Positions 27,602 through 36,428 of a stretch of 64,000 nucleotides of DNA are shown in pieces (within the stretch, counting starts at the first letter, position 1; every line of letters starts with the position of its first letter). The notes beneath the pieces are model-generated. The model was given only the letters and a program-made list of their open reading frames with translations, was not told the origin of the DNA and ran no database searches. Position numbers and translations under genes: made by a program. The stretch lies in contig NC_008700.1 in the NCBI RefSeq assembly GCF_000015245.1, positions 1,432,001 to 1,496,000 on the forward strand. The letters are read 5' to 3'. The DNA is from Shewanella amazonensis SB2B. GTDB lineage: Bacteria; Pseudomonadota; Gammaproteobacteria; Enterobacterales; Shewanellaceae.

Positions 27602-30448
27602 TTAGAAACTGCCCCTGACACCGAAGGCAATCTGTGTACCGAAGCGCTCCAGGTAGTTCACCTGATCAGGGCGCTTGATGTAGCCAGAGTAGCGGTCATT
27701 GCCGAGGTTGGAGGCTTCAACAAACACATTCAGGTTTTCCAGCAGCGCATAGCTTAAGCTGGCATCCAGCTGGCCGTAAGCGTTGATCCAGGCAGGACCA
27801 CCCCAGGCTTCCGGGTCAACGAGGAACTTGCTGCGCCAGTTGTAGGCGAAGCGGCCCTGCAAACCGTATTTCTCGTAGTAGAGCACCGCGTTGTAGGAGT
27901 TTTCAGACATGCCGGCGAAGGGCAGGTTCTGCTCTTTGCGAGCCGGGTCGTCATATTCGCTGTCCACATAGGTGTAGTTCAGCTGCACGCCAAAACCATC
28001 CAGGGGTGACGGCAGCCATTGCTCCAGCGACTGCTGCCAGGCCACTTCGTAACCTGTGATAAGGGCGCCATACTCGCCTGACTCAGGCTGGTTGACCATA
28101 TAGCGGTTGCCTTCCACGTCCATGGCGTTTTCATCGTTTTCGATAAAGGATTGAATATCCTTCACAAACACGCCGGCAGCCAGTGAGCTGCTGTCACCGT
28201 AGTACCACTCCAGCGTCACATCGCCCTGATAGGCCTCTTCGGCACTTACGCCGGGATTACCACGGCTCAGGGTCGGCAATCCTTCTTTGCGGTTGACGAA
28301 GTCGGGATTGGCCCAGGTACGCAGGGCATACAGGGATGGACGGCTCAGGGTTTGGGCGGCAGAGACGCGCAGCAGCAAATCGTCCTGCAGGTTCAGGCGG
28401 AAGTTCAGGCTCGGCAGCACGTTGCTGTAACTGCCTTCATGACCCACAGGCAGGACAGCACGCCAGTCGTTATTAGTGGGGTTACCGGCGCTGTCGAGCA
28501 CCACCTTGGACAGGTCATAACCAAAACCGCTGGAGTCTACCTGGGTGTGGCTGGCACGCAGGCCGAGGTTCAGCATGTAGGGCAGTTCCCACAGCTCATC
28601 TTCCAGGGTGACCTGCACGAAGGCCGAGGTCACGGCTTCAGATACTTCGTAGCTGCCGGACTTGCTTTGGGTCGCGACTATGCTGGCGTCGGCGGCCTCG
28701 GCATTGATGGAGCGGTAGAAGGCCAGCAGGGCATCATAGTCAAAGCTTGGCCAGGGGTCTGGCGATACGCTGTTTTCCCCGTCGAGGAAGTTATCGAAGT
28801 TGGCGGGCACAAACACGTTTTCCGGAATGCGGAACAGTTCAAATTCGCCCTGGGTAAATACCTGGCCTGGGGCAAAGTCGTAACCATCGCGGGTCAGGTA
28901 AAAACCGCCGCGGCTGAACTGGCTGGGGTTACGGGATCCAAAGGCGTTCTGGGTCTTGGACTGTTTGACATAATTCACCCCAAAGTGCACCTTGCTTACC
29001 AGGCTGTCTTCGGGTTCATAAATGGCTTCGAGTTTGAAGTCATTCACCTTGTCTTTTACCCCGGTACCGCTGTTGTAGCTGTAGTGGGCACCGTAGGTTT
29101 GGTCAGAGGTCAGGGCCGGGCTTATCACCACATCCGGCAGGGTATTACCTGTGCTGTAGTCGATGCCGATGCTATCGACAAAACCACGTGCCACTATGAA
29201 GCGGTTGTCACCCTTGTTCTTGTTTTCCGCCTGAGAATAAGCCGCATCGGCGTATACAGACCATTGGTCGGTAGGGTGCCACTCGGCATTCAGGCCCAGC
29301 TGCCAGGTATCGGTCTGGCGCGGGGTAGAGATGTTCAGCAGCTCCACCATGGTGTTATCACCGGTTTGCTTCATCTTGACCACTCGGCCCAGGTCGTCGA
29401 ACTGGGCATCGGTAAACAGCGGCGTGCCCGGTGTCCAGGACTCGTCGTAGTTTACAAAGCCAATCTGGTAGCGGTTACCATCTGTGTTGTAGCGGGAAAA
29501 GAGACCATCCAGACTCAGGGTCAAGTCATCGCTTGGGCGCCATTGCAGGGCGAGGGTAGAGCCGATGCGCTCACGGACGTCCTGGGCGTTGGCAAAGTAC
29601 ATATAGCTGGGAATTTTAGAGGCGAAGATTTCGCCCTCATCAATGGTGCCATTGTTGTTGGCATCCACGGGCACCCCGGCACTGTCCACACCCCAGCCTT
29701 CGTCTTCATCGAAAAATCCGTCGGCAGAATAGGTATCGGCCCTCAGGGTCTTTTTCGAATATACGGCAGAGAAGAGTGCGCCCAGACTGCCGTCATCATT
29801 CTGATCGCCAATGATGAATGATGCATGGGGATGGATGTCACCTGTGCGTGACTCGTGGATCCCCTTGGCGGAAGCCTGCAGGGTAAAACCATCCAAATCC
29901 AGCGGCTTACGGGTTTGAATATCGACTATTGCGCCGATTCCACCCTCGGTGAGACGGGCTTCGGGCGACTTGTATACCGCCAGCACATTCACCAGCTCCG
30001 AGGCGATGGTATCAAAGTTGAAGTCACGGCCCGCATATTCTGAAGCCAGTTTACGGCCGTTGAGGGTGGTGACGTTATAACCTGCGCCCAGGCCGCGCAC
30101 CAGAATGTTTTGTCCTTCACCGCCGTTACGGGTGATGGTGATCCCGGGAATACGCTGCAGCGCTTCGGCCAGGTTTTCATCGGGGAACTTGCCTATGTCA
30201 TCGGCCACCACCAAATCCACCACGCTGGTGGCGTTTTGCTTGAGGAACATCGACTCCTTGATACTGGAGCGGATACCGTAAACCGCAATACGCTCAACAT
30301 CCTCTTCCTTGGCTTCTTCGGCTTGCTTGGCTTTTTCCTCGGTGTTCTTGGTTGTTTGTTCGGCATCGGCCGCGCACACAGGTGTTATCCAGAGTGCGGT
30401 GCTGACCGCCAGCGCCAGGGTGGCGACTTGGGTACGTAAAGAAGACAT
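27602..30448 (-). CDS. agaO: TonB-dependent outer membrane receptor of the GalNAc locus (AgaO-like)
   Basis: A 948-residue outer-membrane receptor. The signal peptide ends at about 27 (PVCAADA). A Lys/Glu-rich linker and a TonB-box-like segment (VERIAVYGIRSS) follow. The plug domain runs from about 60 to 200 (DDIGKFPDENLAEALQRIPG, then NILVRGLGAGYN). The beta-barrel ends in FGVRGSF with the terminal Phe expected for barrel insertion. The type resembles carbohydrate receptors of Shewanella and Caulobacter. It is divergent from agaR and shares with it a promoter region full of CTTTC-type sites, so uptake of GalNAc-containing oligosaccharides is the likely role. The substrate is inferred from context only. 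Confidence 0.85.
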   Translation of the reverse strand: MSSLRTQVATLALAVSTALWITPVCAADAEQTTKNTEEKAKQAEEAKEEDVERIAVYGIRSSIKESMFLKQNATSVVDLVVADDIGKFPDENLAEALQRIPGITITRNGGEGQNILVRGLGAGYNVTTLNGRKLASEYAGRDFNFDTIASELVNVLAVYKSPEARLTEGGIGAIVDIQTRKPLDLDGFTLQASAKGIHESRTGDIHPHASFIIGDQNDDGSLGALFSAVYSKKTLRADTYSADGFFDEDEGWGVDSAGVPVDANNNGTIDEGEIFASKIPSYMYFANAQDVRERIGSTLALQWRPSDDLTLSLDGLFSRYNTDGNRYQIGFVNYDESWTPGTPLFTDAQFDDLGRVVKMKQTGDNTMVELLNISTPRQTDTWQLGLNAEWHPTDQWSVYADAAYSQAENKNKGDNRFIVARGFVDSIGIDYSTGNTLPDVVISPALTSDQTYGAHYSYNSGTGVKDKVNDFKLEAIYEPEDSLVSKVHFGVNYVKQSKTQNAFGSRNPSQFSRGGFYLTRDGYDFAPGQVFTQGEFELFRIPENVFVPANFDNFLDGENSVSPDPWPSFDYDALLAFYRSINAEAADASIVATQSKSGSYEVSEAVTSAFVQVTLEDELWELPYMLNLGLRASHTQVDSSGFGYDLSKVVLDSAGNPTNNDWRAVLPVGHEGSYSNVLPSLNFRLNLQDDLLLRVSAAQTLSRPSLYALRTWANPDFVNRKEGLPTLSRGNPGVSAEEAYQGDVTLEWYYGDSSSLAAGVFVKDIQSFIENDENAMDVEGNRYMVNQPESGEYGALITGYEVAWQQSLEQWLPSPLDGFGVQLNYTYVDSEYDDPARKEQNLPFAGMSENSYNAVLYYEKYGLQGRFAYNWRSKFLVDPEAWGGPAWINAYGQLDASLSYALLENLNVFVEASNLGNDRYSGYIKRPDQVNYLERFGTQIAFGVRGSF

Positions 30449-30776
30449 GCTCTCCCCTCCATTCAGATGCTTTTGTGACTCGTTCTTATGGCGTATTCGA
30501 AAATATCAAAAGGCTAATCTTGCTTTCGAATGCTTACATATAATGTTAAAAAAGTGTTTTGATCAACAAAAAAATGTGAAATAGCTTTTATTTTCTTTCG
30601 AATGAGGGCATATTGATTGATATCGAAAGTCGTGATGTCAGCGAAGGTTTAACTTAAGTCGCTGAATTTCAATGGTTGAAAACATTAATGCGCCGTTTTG
30701 GTTGGTATCGAAACCTATTGAAAGTTTGTGTGCTGTGATACATTGAGGCTTTCGAACAAATGATGGGATAACCGAA
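30449..30776. promoter_or_regulatory. agaO/agaR divergent promoter with AgaR-type operator repeats
   Basis: In this 328 bp AT-rich region the octamer CTTTCGAA occurs at 30523-30530, 30595-30602 and 30749-30756. The reversed core GAAAG occurs at 30625-30629 and 30720-30724, with near matches TTCGAAAA (30496) and TCGAAAC (30708). A published comparative study of GalNAc regulons in Proteobacteria, as I recall it, gives CTTTC in multiple copies as the AgaR consensus. The arrangement would let one repressor shut both divergent units. Start sites were not located. Confidence 0.75.
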
Positions 30777-31559
30777 ATGAACATTCTCAACACCATAGAG
30801 AGACAACAGGAAATCGTGCGCCTGACCCAACAACAGGGAAAGGTGTCGGTAAGCGATTTGTCGGCACGCTTCGGAGTGTCAGAGGTCACCATTCGCAGTG
30901 ACCTGGCAACCCTGGATCAAAAGCAGTTGCTGGTGCGCTCCCGTGGCGGTGCCATCGTGAATACCGAGCTGAGCCGCGAGTTGTCCCTGAAGGAAAAAGG
31001 CAGTTGCTATTCGGCCCTGAAACGGGAACTCGGCGCGGCGGCCGCAAGTCTGGTGCAAAACGGGGACCGACTGCTGCTCGACTCGGGTACCACCACAGAG
31101 CAAGTTGCCCATCATCTGATGCAGCACGAAGACCTTATCGTGATGACCAATGGACTGAACATAGCCTCTGTGCTGTCCAAGTCAGACTCGGTGGAAGTGA
31201 TGCTGACCGGTGGCCTGCTGCGTAAAAAGTCCATGTCCTTTTACGGCAGCGCTGCCGAGAAGAGCCTGGGTGACTACAACTTCAACAAACTGATTCTTGG
31301 TGTGGACGGTTTCGACTTGAAGGCCGGACTGACCACCCATTTTGAAAAAGAAGCCTGTCTGAACCGGATGATGGTGGACATTGCCACTGAGGTCATAGTG
31401 GTGACCGACTCATCCAAATTTGATCAGCAGGCCTTTCATGTGATCTGTCCTTTGCTTCGCATTCACAGGCTGGTCACTGACACAGGCATTCCTGAGCGTT
31501 ACGCCCAGGCACTCGAAAAACAAGGGGTGCAATTGCACCTGGTAGAACGCACTCAATAG
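30777..31559 (+). CDS. agaR: DeoR-family repressor of the GalNAc regulon (AgaR)
   Basis: A 260-residue DeoR-family protein. An N-terminal helix-turn-helix (about 5-57; VSVSDLSARFGVSEVTIRSD) precedes a sugar-phosphate isomerase-like sensor domain with DSGTTTEQVA and the LGVDGFD motif. Family members sense phosphorylated sugars, and AgaR senses a GalNAc pathway intermediate. It is the first gene of the plus-strand aga cluster, 18 bp before the GH109 gene, and divergent from the receptor. Self-regulation through the CTTTC repeats directly upstream is likely. Confidence 0.88.
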   Translation: MNILNTIERQQEIVRLTQQQGKVSVSDLSARFGVSEVTIRSDLATLDQKQLLVRSRGGAIVNTELSRELSLKEKGSCYSALKRELGAAAASLVQNGDRLLLDSGTTTEQVAHHLMQHEDLIVMTNGLNIASVLSKSDSVEVMLTGGLLRKKSMSFYGSAAEKSLGDYNFNKLILGVDGFDLKAGLTTHFEKEACLNRMMVDIATEVIVVTDSSKFDQQAFHVICPLLRIHRLVTDTGIPERYAQALEKQGVQLHLVERTQ

Positions 31560-31577
31560 CGATTTAAGGGGAGAACA

Positions 31578-32945
31578 ATGGCGGGAATCGATCGTCGTGG
31601 ATTTTTGAAGGCCTCTATGGCATCTGTGGCTGCAGCGGCGCTGGCCGGTTGTGCCAGTCAGCAGGGCACCAGCGCAACACCCAAGGCTGCGGGTAAATCC
31701 GTGATGGGCCTGGTGGTGCCAAAGATGGCCGAAGTGAGAGTGGGCCTCATTGGTGTGGGTGAACGTGGTGTGGGCTTTATCCATCACTTCAATAACATCG
31801 AAGGCGCACGCATTACTGCTATCTGCGATACCGATCCTCTGGTTATCTCCCGTGCCCAAAAAATCATGGCCGATTATGGTCGCAGTCAGCCGGCTTATTA
31901 CAGTAAGGGGCAGCAAGCCTATCTTGATTTGGTTGCCCGCGAAGATGTGGACATAGTGGTCATCGCCACGCCCTGGGCGCTGCATCACCCCATGGCCAAA
32001 GCCGCCATGCTGGCCGGTAAGCACGCCTTTGTGGAAGTTCCCATGGGCATGACCATCGAAGAGCTCTGGGATCTGGTAGACACCGCCGAGCTGACCCAGC
32101 GCAACTGCATGATGATGGAAAACGTCTGCTACGGCCGCGACGAGTTGATGGTACTGAATATGGTGCGTCAGGGCCTCTTTGGTGAGCTGCTCCACGGTGA
32201 GGCGGCGTACATCCATGAACTTCGCTGGCAGATGAAAGAGCTCGACCGCAAAACCGGCTCCTGGCGTACCGGCTATCATGCCCAAATCAACGGTAACCTG
32301 TATCCCACCCACGGCCTGGGCCCGGTTGCCCAGTATATGAACATCAACCGCGGCGACCGCTTCGACTATCTCTCGTCCATGAGTTCACCGGCCCTTGGCC
32401 GCGCAGCCTATGCACAGCGCGAGTTTCCAAAAGATCACCAGCGCAACCAGCTCAACTACATTTGCGGCGACATGAACACCAGCCTGATCAAAACCGTCAA
32501 GGGCCGGACCATCATGGTGCAGCACGATACCACCACGCCACGTCCCTACAGCCGCCATAACCTGATTCAGGGCACCAATGGCGTCTTTGCCGGCTTCCCC
32601 AACCGTATCGCCCTGGAAAACCATGGTCGCGGCAGTTTCCACGAGTGGGATCAGGACATGGAACACTGGTACGGTAAATACGACCACCCGCTGTGGACCC
32701 GCATGGGTCGTGAAGCCGAGCAGAACGGCGGCCATGGCGGCATGGACTTCCTGATGTGCTGGCGCATGATTTATTGCCTGCGAAACGGCGAGCCATTGGA
32801 TCAGGATGTGTACGATGGTGCGGCCTGGTCAGCGGTGCAGCCCCTGTCTGCCGCGTCAGTGGCCGACCGTGGCAATTCCCGTGACTTCCCGGACTTTACC
32901 CGTGGCGTATGGCAGAGCGCCACGCCACTGGGCATCGTGGAGTAA
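31578..32945 (+). CDS. GH109-type alpha-N-acetylgalactosaminidase (Gfo/Idh/MocA fold), exported
   Basis: A 455-residue NAD-dependent glycosidase-like protein. The N-terminus carries a Tat motif (DRRGFLKA) followed by a hydrophobic stretch and ALAGC, which also reads as a lipobox (Cys25). The Rossmann motif is GLIGVGERGVG at 56-66. The GH109 core includes EVPMGMTIEE, ENVCYGRDE and NLYPTHGLGPV; its Y242 and H245 match the Tyr/His pair of characterised GH109 enzymes as I recall it. These release terminal alpha-GalNAc by an oxidation-elimination mechanism that needs bound NAD, which explains folded export by Tat. It lies within the aga operon, so it would supply GalNAc in the periplasm. Confidence 0.87.
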   Translation: MAGIDRRGFLKASMASVAAAALAGCASQQGTSATPKAAGKSVMGLVVPKMAEVRVGLIGVGERGVGFIHHFNNIEGARITAICDTDPLVISRAQKIMADYGRSQPAYYSKGQQAYLDLVAREDVDIVVIATPWALHHPMAKAAMLAGKHAFVEVPMGMTIEELWDLVDTAELTQRNCMMMENVCYGRDELMVLNMVRQGLFGELLHGEAAYIHELRWQMKELDRKTGSWRTGYHAQINGNLYPTHGLGPVAQYMNINRGDRFDYLSSMSSPALGRAAYAQREFPKDHQRNQLNYICGDMNTSLIKTVKGRTIMVQHDTTTPRPYSRHNLIQGTNGVFAGFPNRIALENHGRGSFHEWDQDMEHWYGKYDHPLWTRMGREAEQNGGHGGMDFLMCWRMIYCLRNGEPLDQDVYDGAAWSAVQPLSAASVADRGNSRDFPDFTRGVWQSATPLGIVE

Positions 32946-32949
32946 GCAG

Positions 32950-34218
32950 ATGTCGGTGCTCAAATCCATTATTGAGGCCAACAAGCGTGGCGAGCAGCGG
33001 GGCATTTTTGCCGTCTGCTCGGCACAGCCGCTGGTCCTGCGAGCCGCTTTGCGCCACGGCGTGGAGACAGGCTCCCCCGTCCTGATTGAGGCCACGGCCA
33101 ATCAGGTTAACCAATTTGGCGGCTACACCGGCATGGTACCCGCTGACTTTATCCGCTTTGTCGAATCCTTGGCTGAGGCCGAAGGGCTGCCCCGTGAGCG
33201 CCTGCTGTTTGGCGGCGACCATCTGGGCCCGGTCGCCTGGAAACATCTGCCTGCCGATGAGGCCATGGCTAATGCCGAGGCCATGGTGCGTGCCTTTGTG
33301 AATGCCGGTTTCGAGAAAATCCATCTCGACGCCAGCATGGGCTGCCAGGGTGAAGCTGAGCCTTTGGGTGACAGCCTGATTGCCGAGCGCGCAGCCCGTC
33401 TTTGCAAAGCGGCGGAAGAGGCGGCTTGCGGGCGACCACTTTGCTACGTGATTGGTACCGAAGTGCCGCCTCCCGGTGGAGTTGCCAGTCTGCATGCGCT
33501 GGAAGTCACCCCTGTGCCGGCCATCGAGCAAACCGTCGCGGCCCACAGGGCGGCGTTTGATGCGGCGGGACTCAGTGATGAGGTGTGGCAGCGGGTGATT
33601 GCCCTGGTGGTTCAGCCCGGGGTGGAATTCGGCCACAGCGACATACATCAGTACAACAGCAGTCTGCTTGACGCGCAGCGCCGCTTTATCCGTTGCCAGC
33701 CTGGGCTTGTGTATGAGGCGCACTCCACCGATTACCAGTTGCCGGAACACTATAAGTCGCTGGTAGCGGATCATTTTGCCATTCTCAAGGTTGGACCGGA
33801 GCTGACCTTTGCCCTGCGCGAAGCGCTGTTTGCCCTTGACCACATCGAGGCGCTGTTGCTGGAGCCGTCGAAGCGCGCAGGACTCAGAGCCCTGTGCGAA
33901 GACAAGATGCAGGCCGACCCCAAATTCTGGCAGCATTTTTACACCGACCCGCTGGCGCTCGACTGGCAACTGGGATTCAGCTACAGCGACCGTATTCGCT
34001 ATTATTGGCCAGAGCTGTCCCAGGCCATAGATACACTGCTGTTTAATCTCAAAGACCCCATACCTTTACCACTCATCAGCCAATACCTGCCGCTGCAATA
34101 CCCCAAGGTATTGAGACAGGCCTTACCGGCGACGGCCCTGTCGCTGGTGCTCGACCATATCAGTCTGGTGCTTGAACGCTACGAAGACGCCTGCCAGTTG
34201 AGCGCAATTAAAGGATAA
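32950..34218 (+). CDS. agaZ: GatZ/KbaZ-family protein (tagatose-bisphosphate aldolase accessory subunit, AgaZ)
   Basis: A 422-residue member of the GatZ/KbaZ family, normal length (about 420). Characteristic pieces are GIFAVCSAQPLVLRAA near the N-terminus, FGGDHLGPVAWK, EKIHLDASMGC and the EVPPPGG loop. In E. coli this subunit is needed for full activity of the class II tagatose-1,6-bisphosphate aldolase. Some pathway reconstructions instead label the family tagatose-6-phosphate kinase, so the exact reaction is open. Only four bases separate it from the upstream gene. No catalytic GatY/KbaY aldolase is in this window. Confidence 0.85.
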   Translation: MSVLKSIIEANKRGEQRGIFAVCSAQPLVLRAALRHGVETGSPVLIEATANQVNQFGGYTGMVPADFIRFVESLAEAEGLPRERLLFGGDHLGPVAWKHLPADEAMANAEAMVRAFVNAGFEKIHLDASMGCQGEAEPLGDSLIAERAARLCKAAEEAACGRPLCYVIGTEVPPPGGVASLHALEVTPVPAIEQTVAAHRAAFDAAGLSDEVWQRVIALVVQPGVEFGHSDIHQYNSSLLDAQRRFIRCQPGLVYEAHSTDYQLPEHYKSLVADHFAILKVGPELTFALREALFALDHIEALLLEPSKRAGLRALCEDKMQADPKFWQHFYTDPLALDWQLGFSYSDRIRYYWPELSQAIDTLLFNLKDPIPLPLISQYLPLQYPKVLRQALPATALSLVLDHISLVLERYEDACQLSAIKG

Positions 34219-34223
34219 TATTT

Positions 34224-35417
34224 ATGCAAGTCAACGACCTATCAAAGACCAAGATCTGCCTGGAATTCGGTGAAGACGCATTGCGTCAGCCACCGAAGGG
34301 CAGTCAGTGGACGGCAGAGGAAATTTGTCAGCAGCCCCGGCTGTGGCGGGAAATGGCGGAGCAGTTTGTGCAGGAGAAGAGCAGGTTGCAGGACTTTGCC
34401 GCGCCGCTTCTGGCCCTGCCTGACTTGCGGGTTATCCTCACAGGTGCCGGGACGTCGGCGTACATCGGCGAAGCGCTGGCGCCCTTTTTGGCGACCCAGA
34501 TGCCGCTGGTGGGGCAAACGGTGGAGGCCATTGCCACCACGGACCTGGTGTCACATCCACACCTCTATCTGCATCCGGCCAGGCCAACTCTGGTAATTTC
34601 CTTTGGCCGCTCAGGCAGCAGTCCTGAGTCCATGGCTGCCATCGAACTGTGCGACGCCCTCTTGCCCCGGTGTTACCACCTGCTGCTGACCTGTAATCCA
34701 CAGGGGAGCATGGCAAGGTACGGCGAGCAGCAGGCACAGCGCGCCTGCCTCTGGCTGATGCCGGAAGGCAGCCATGACAGAAGCTTTGCCATGACCAGCA
34801 GCTTCAGCTGCATGTACCTGGGCGTGCTCTTGCTGTTTGCGGCCAATTACAGCGCCCTGGCAAGGGCGGTTACCCTGGCTGAGCGAATGCTCTGCGACCG
34901 GGTGGACGAGATTGCCAAACTTGCCGCTTTACCTCTCTCGCGGGTGGTATTTTTGGGTGGTGGTACCTTGCAGGGCATCGCCCGAGAAGCCGCACTCAAA
35001 TTATTGGAACTCAGTGCCGGCGCCGTGATGGGGGTGCATGAGAGTCCGCTTGGCTTCCGTCATGGCCCCAAGTCACTTATCGATAAGGACTCCCTGGTCG
35101 TGGTGCTTTGCTCATCTGAACCTTATGCCCGCGCCTACGACATGGACATGGCTGCTGAGCTTGAACGGGATGGGGCGGCCAGTGCCTTGGTGCGTCTTTG
35201 TGAAGAAAATGTTGGCGCAGATGCTCAGACTTTGCTCGAGGATGTCTGGCTTACCTTCCCCTATATCCTGTATTGTCAACTTTTTGCGTATTTCAAGGCC
35301 CTCAATCTTGGGATCAGCGCCGACAACCCTTGCCCCGGTGGCCAGGTGAATCGCGTCGTCCAGGGGGTCAAAATCTATCCCCTCAACCAATATCGGTTGC
35401 CGGGAGTCGGGGTATAA
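34224..35417 (+). CDS. agaS: AgaS, galactosamine-6-phosphate deaminase/isomerase (SIS family)
   Basis: A 397-residue protein with two SIS (sugar isomerase) domains: ILTGAGTSAYIGEAL at about 73-87 and VFLGGGTLQGIAREAALKLLE at about 238-258, with ESPLGFRHGPKS after the second. AgaS converts galactosamine-6-phosphate to tagatose-6-phosphate plus ammonia, shown for the Shewanella and E. coli proteins. It lies five bases after agaZ and three before agaK, so the three are co-transcribed. Confidence 0.9.
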   Translation: MQVNDLSKTKICLEFGEDALRQPPKGSQWTAEEICQQPRLWREMAEQFVQEKSRLQDFAAPLLALPDLRVILTGAGTSAYIGEALAPFLATQMPLVGQTVEAIATTDLVSHPHLYLHPARPTLVISFGRSGSSPESMAAIELCDALLPRCYHLLLTCNPQGSMARYGEQQAQRACLWLMPEGSHDRSFAMTSSFSCMYLGVLLLFAANYSALARAVTLAERMLCDRVDEIAKLAALPLSRVVFLGGGTLQGIAREAALKLLELSAGAVMGVHESPLGFRHGPKSLIDKDSLVVVLCSSEPYARAYDMDMAAELERDGAASALVRLCEENVGADAQTLLEDVWLTFPYILYCQLFAYFKALNLGISADNPCPGGQVNRVVQGVKIYPLNQYRLPGVGV

Positions 35418-35420
35418 CGG

Positions 35421-36428
35421 ATGCATTACGGACTGGATATCGGCGGCACCAAGATTGCGCTCGCCTTATTTGATGACAGCATGGCTTGTGTTGAGCGCTG
35501 GCAGATCCCGACCCCTGTGGCCGATTATGGCCAGTTTTTGGATGAGGTCTGTGCCCAAATTGAGCGCGCCGATGAATTGGCGCAGCAGCACTCGGGTGTG
35601 ACCGTGCAGCCAGCCGAAGTCTCCAAGGGCTCTGTGGGTATTGCACTTCCCGGGGTTATTCTCAGTGACGGCACTGTGCTCTCAAGCAATGTGCCTTGCC
35701 TCAATGGCCGCACTGTGGCTCAGGAGCTCACCGTCCGGCTTGGCAGGCCGGTTGCGCTTGGGAATGACTGCCGTTGCTTTGCTCTATCTGAAGTCTTGCT
35801 TGGCGCCGGCGTGGGCTTTGAGCGAGTGCTCGGGGTGATCCTCGGCACTGGCCTCGGCGGCGGTGTTTGTATCAGTCAGAAACTGATTTTAGGCGCCCAC
35901 TGTCTCGCCGGGGAGTTTGGCCATATTGGCCTGCCGGCCTCTGTCATCATCAAACATCAACTGCCGCTGTTCGAATGTGGCTGCGGCTTAACCGGCTGCG
36001 CCGAGACCTATGTCTCGGGTACCGGCCTTGGCCGCCTGTACCAGCATTTTGGCGGCACCGCCGATACCTATGTCTGGCTTGCGGATTACCGGTCGGGCAA
36101 GGCTGAAGCCATCAGCACCTTTGATGCCTATATGGATGCCCTTGGCAGTGTGCTTGCGGGGCAAATTCTCAGCCTGGATCCCGACTGCCTGGTGTTTGGT
36201 GGTGGTATTTCCGAAGTGAAGGAAATCATTGCAGCCTTGCCCGACGCAACCGCAAGGCATCTCTTTGCCAGCGCCAAATTGCCGGAATTCCGGGTGGCCG
36301 AGTTTGGCGCGGCCAGCGGGGTACGCGGGGCCGCGCTGCTGGGTAAGGCGCTCAGCGAAGATTACCTTGCTGACGCTCTCAGCGTAGAAATGGGGCCCGA
36401 AGAACTTCAAAGGAGGCTCCATGGCTGA
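35421..36428 (+). CDS. agaK: ROK-family N-acetylgalactosamine kinase (AgaK)
   Basis: A 335-residue ROK kinase. The ATP motif DIGGTK is at 6-11 and the catalytic Asp D116 is in LGNDCRCFAL. The ROK zinc site is made of H168 with C186, C188 and C193 (ECGCGLTGC). It phosphorylates a free amino sugar, here most likely GalNAc to GalNAc-6-phosphate, replacing the PTS used by enteric bacteria. Context (agaS before, agaA after) supports GalNAc over GlcNAc. The 3' end overlaps agaA by eight bases. Confidence 0.9.
   Translation: MHYGLDIGGTKIALALFDDSMACVERWQIPTPVADYGQFLDEVCAQIERADELAQQHSGVTVQPAEVSKGSVGIALPGVILSDGTVLSSNVPCLNGRTVAQELTVRLGRPVALGNDCRCFALSEVLLGAGVGFERVLGVILGTGLGGGVCISQKLILGAHCLAGEFGHIGLPASVIIKHQLPLFECGCGLTGCAETYVSGTGLGRLYQHFGGTADTYVWLADYRSGKAEAISTFDAYMDALGSVLAGQILSLDPDCLVFGGGISEVKEIIAALPDATARHLFASAKLPEFRVAEFGAASGVRGAALLGKALSEDYLADALSVEMGPEELQRRLHG

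Noticed and set aside
28352..29821. 489-codon plus-strand open frame inside the TonB receptor gene
   Set aside because: It lies antisense to a well supported receptor gene and has no recognisable protein features; high GC skews stop-codon frequency in this frame.
30638..30892. 84-codon minus-strand frame in the agaO/agaR intergenic region
   Set aside because: It overlaps the operator sites and the start of agaR and looks like chance.
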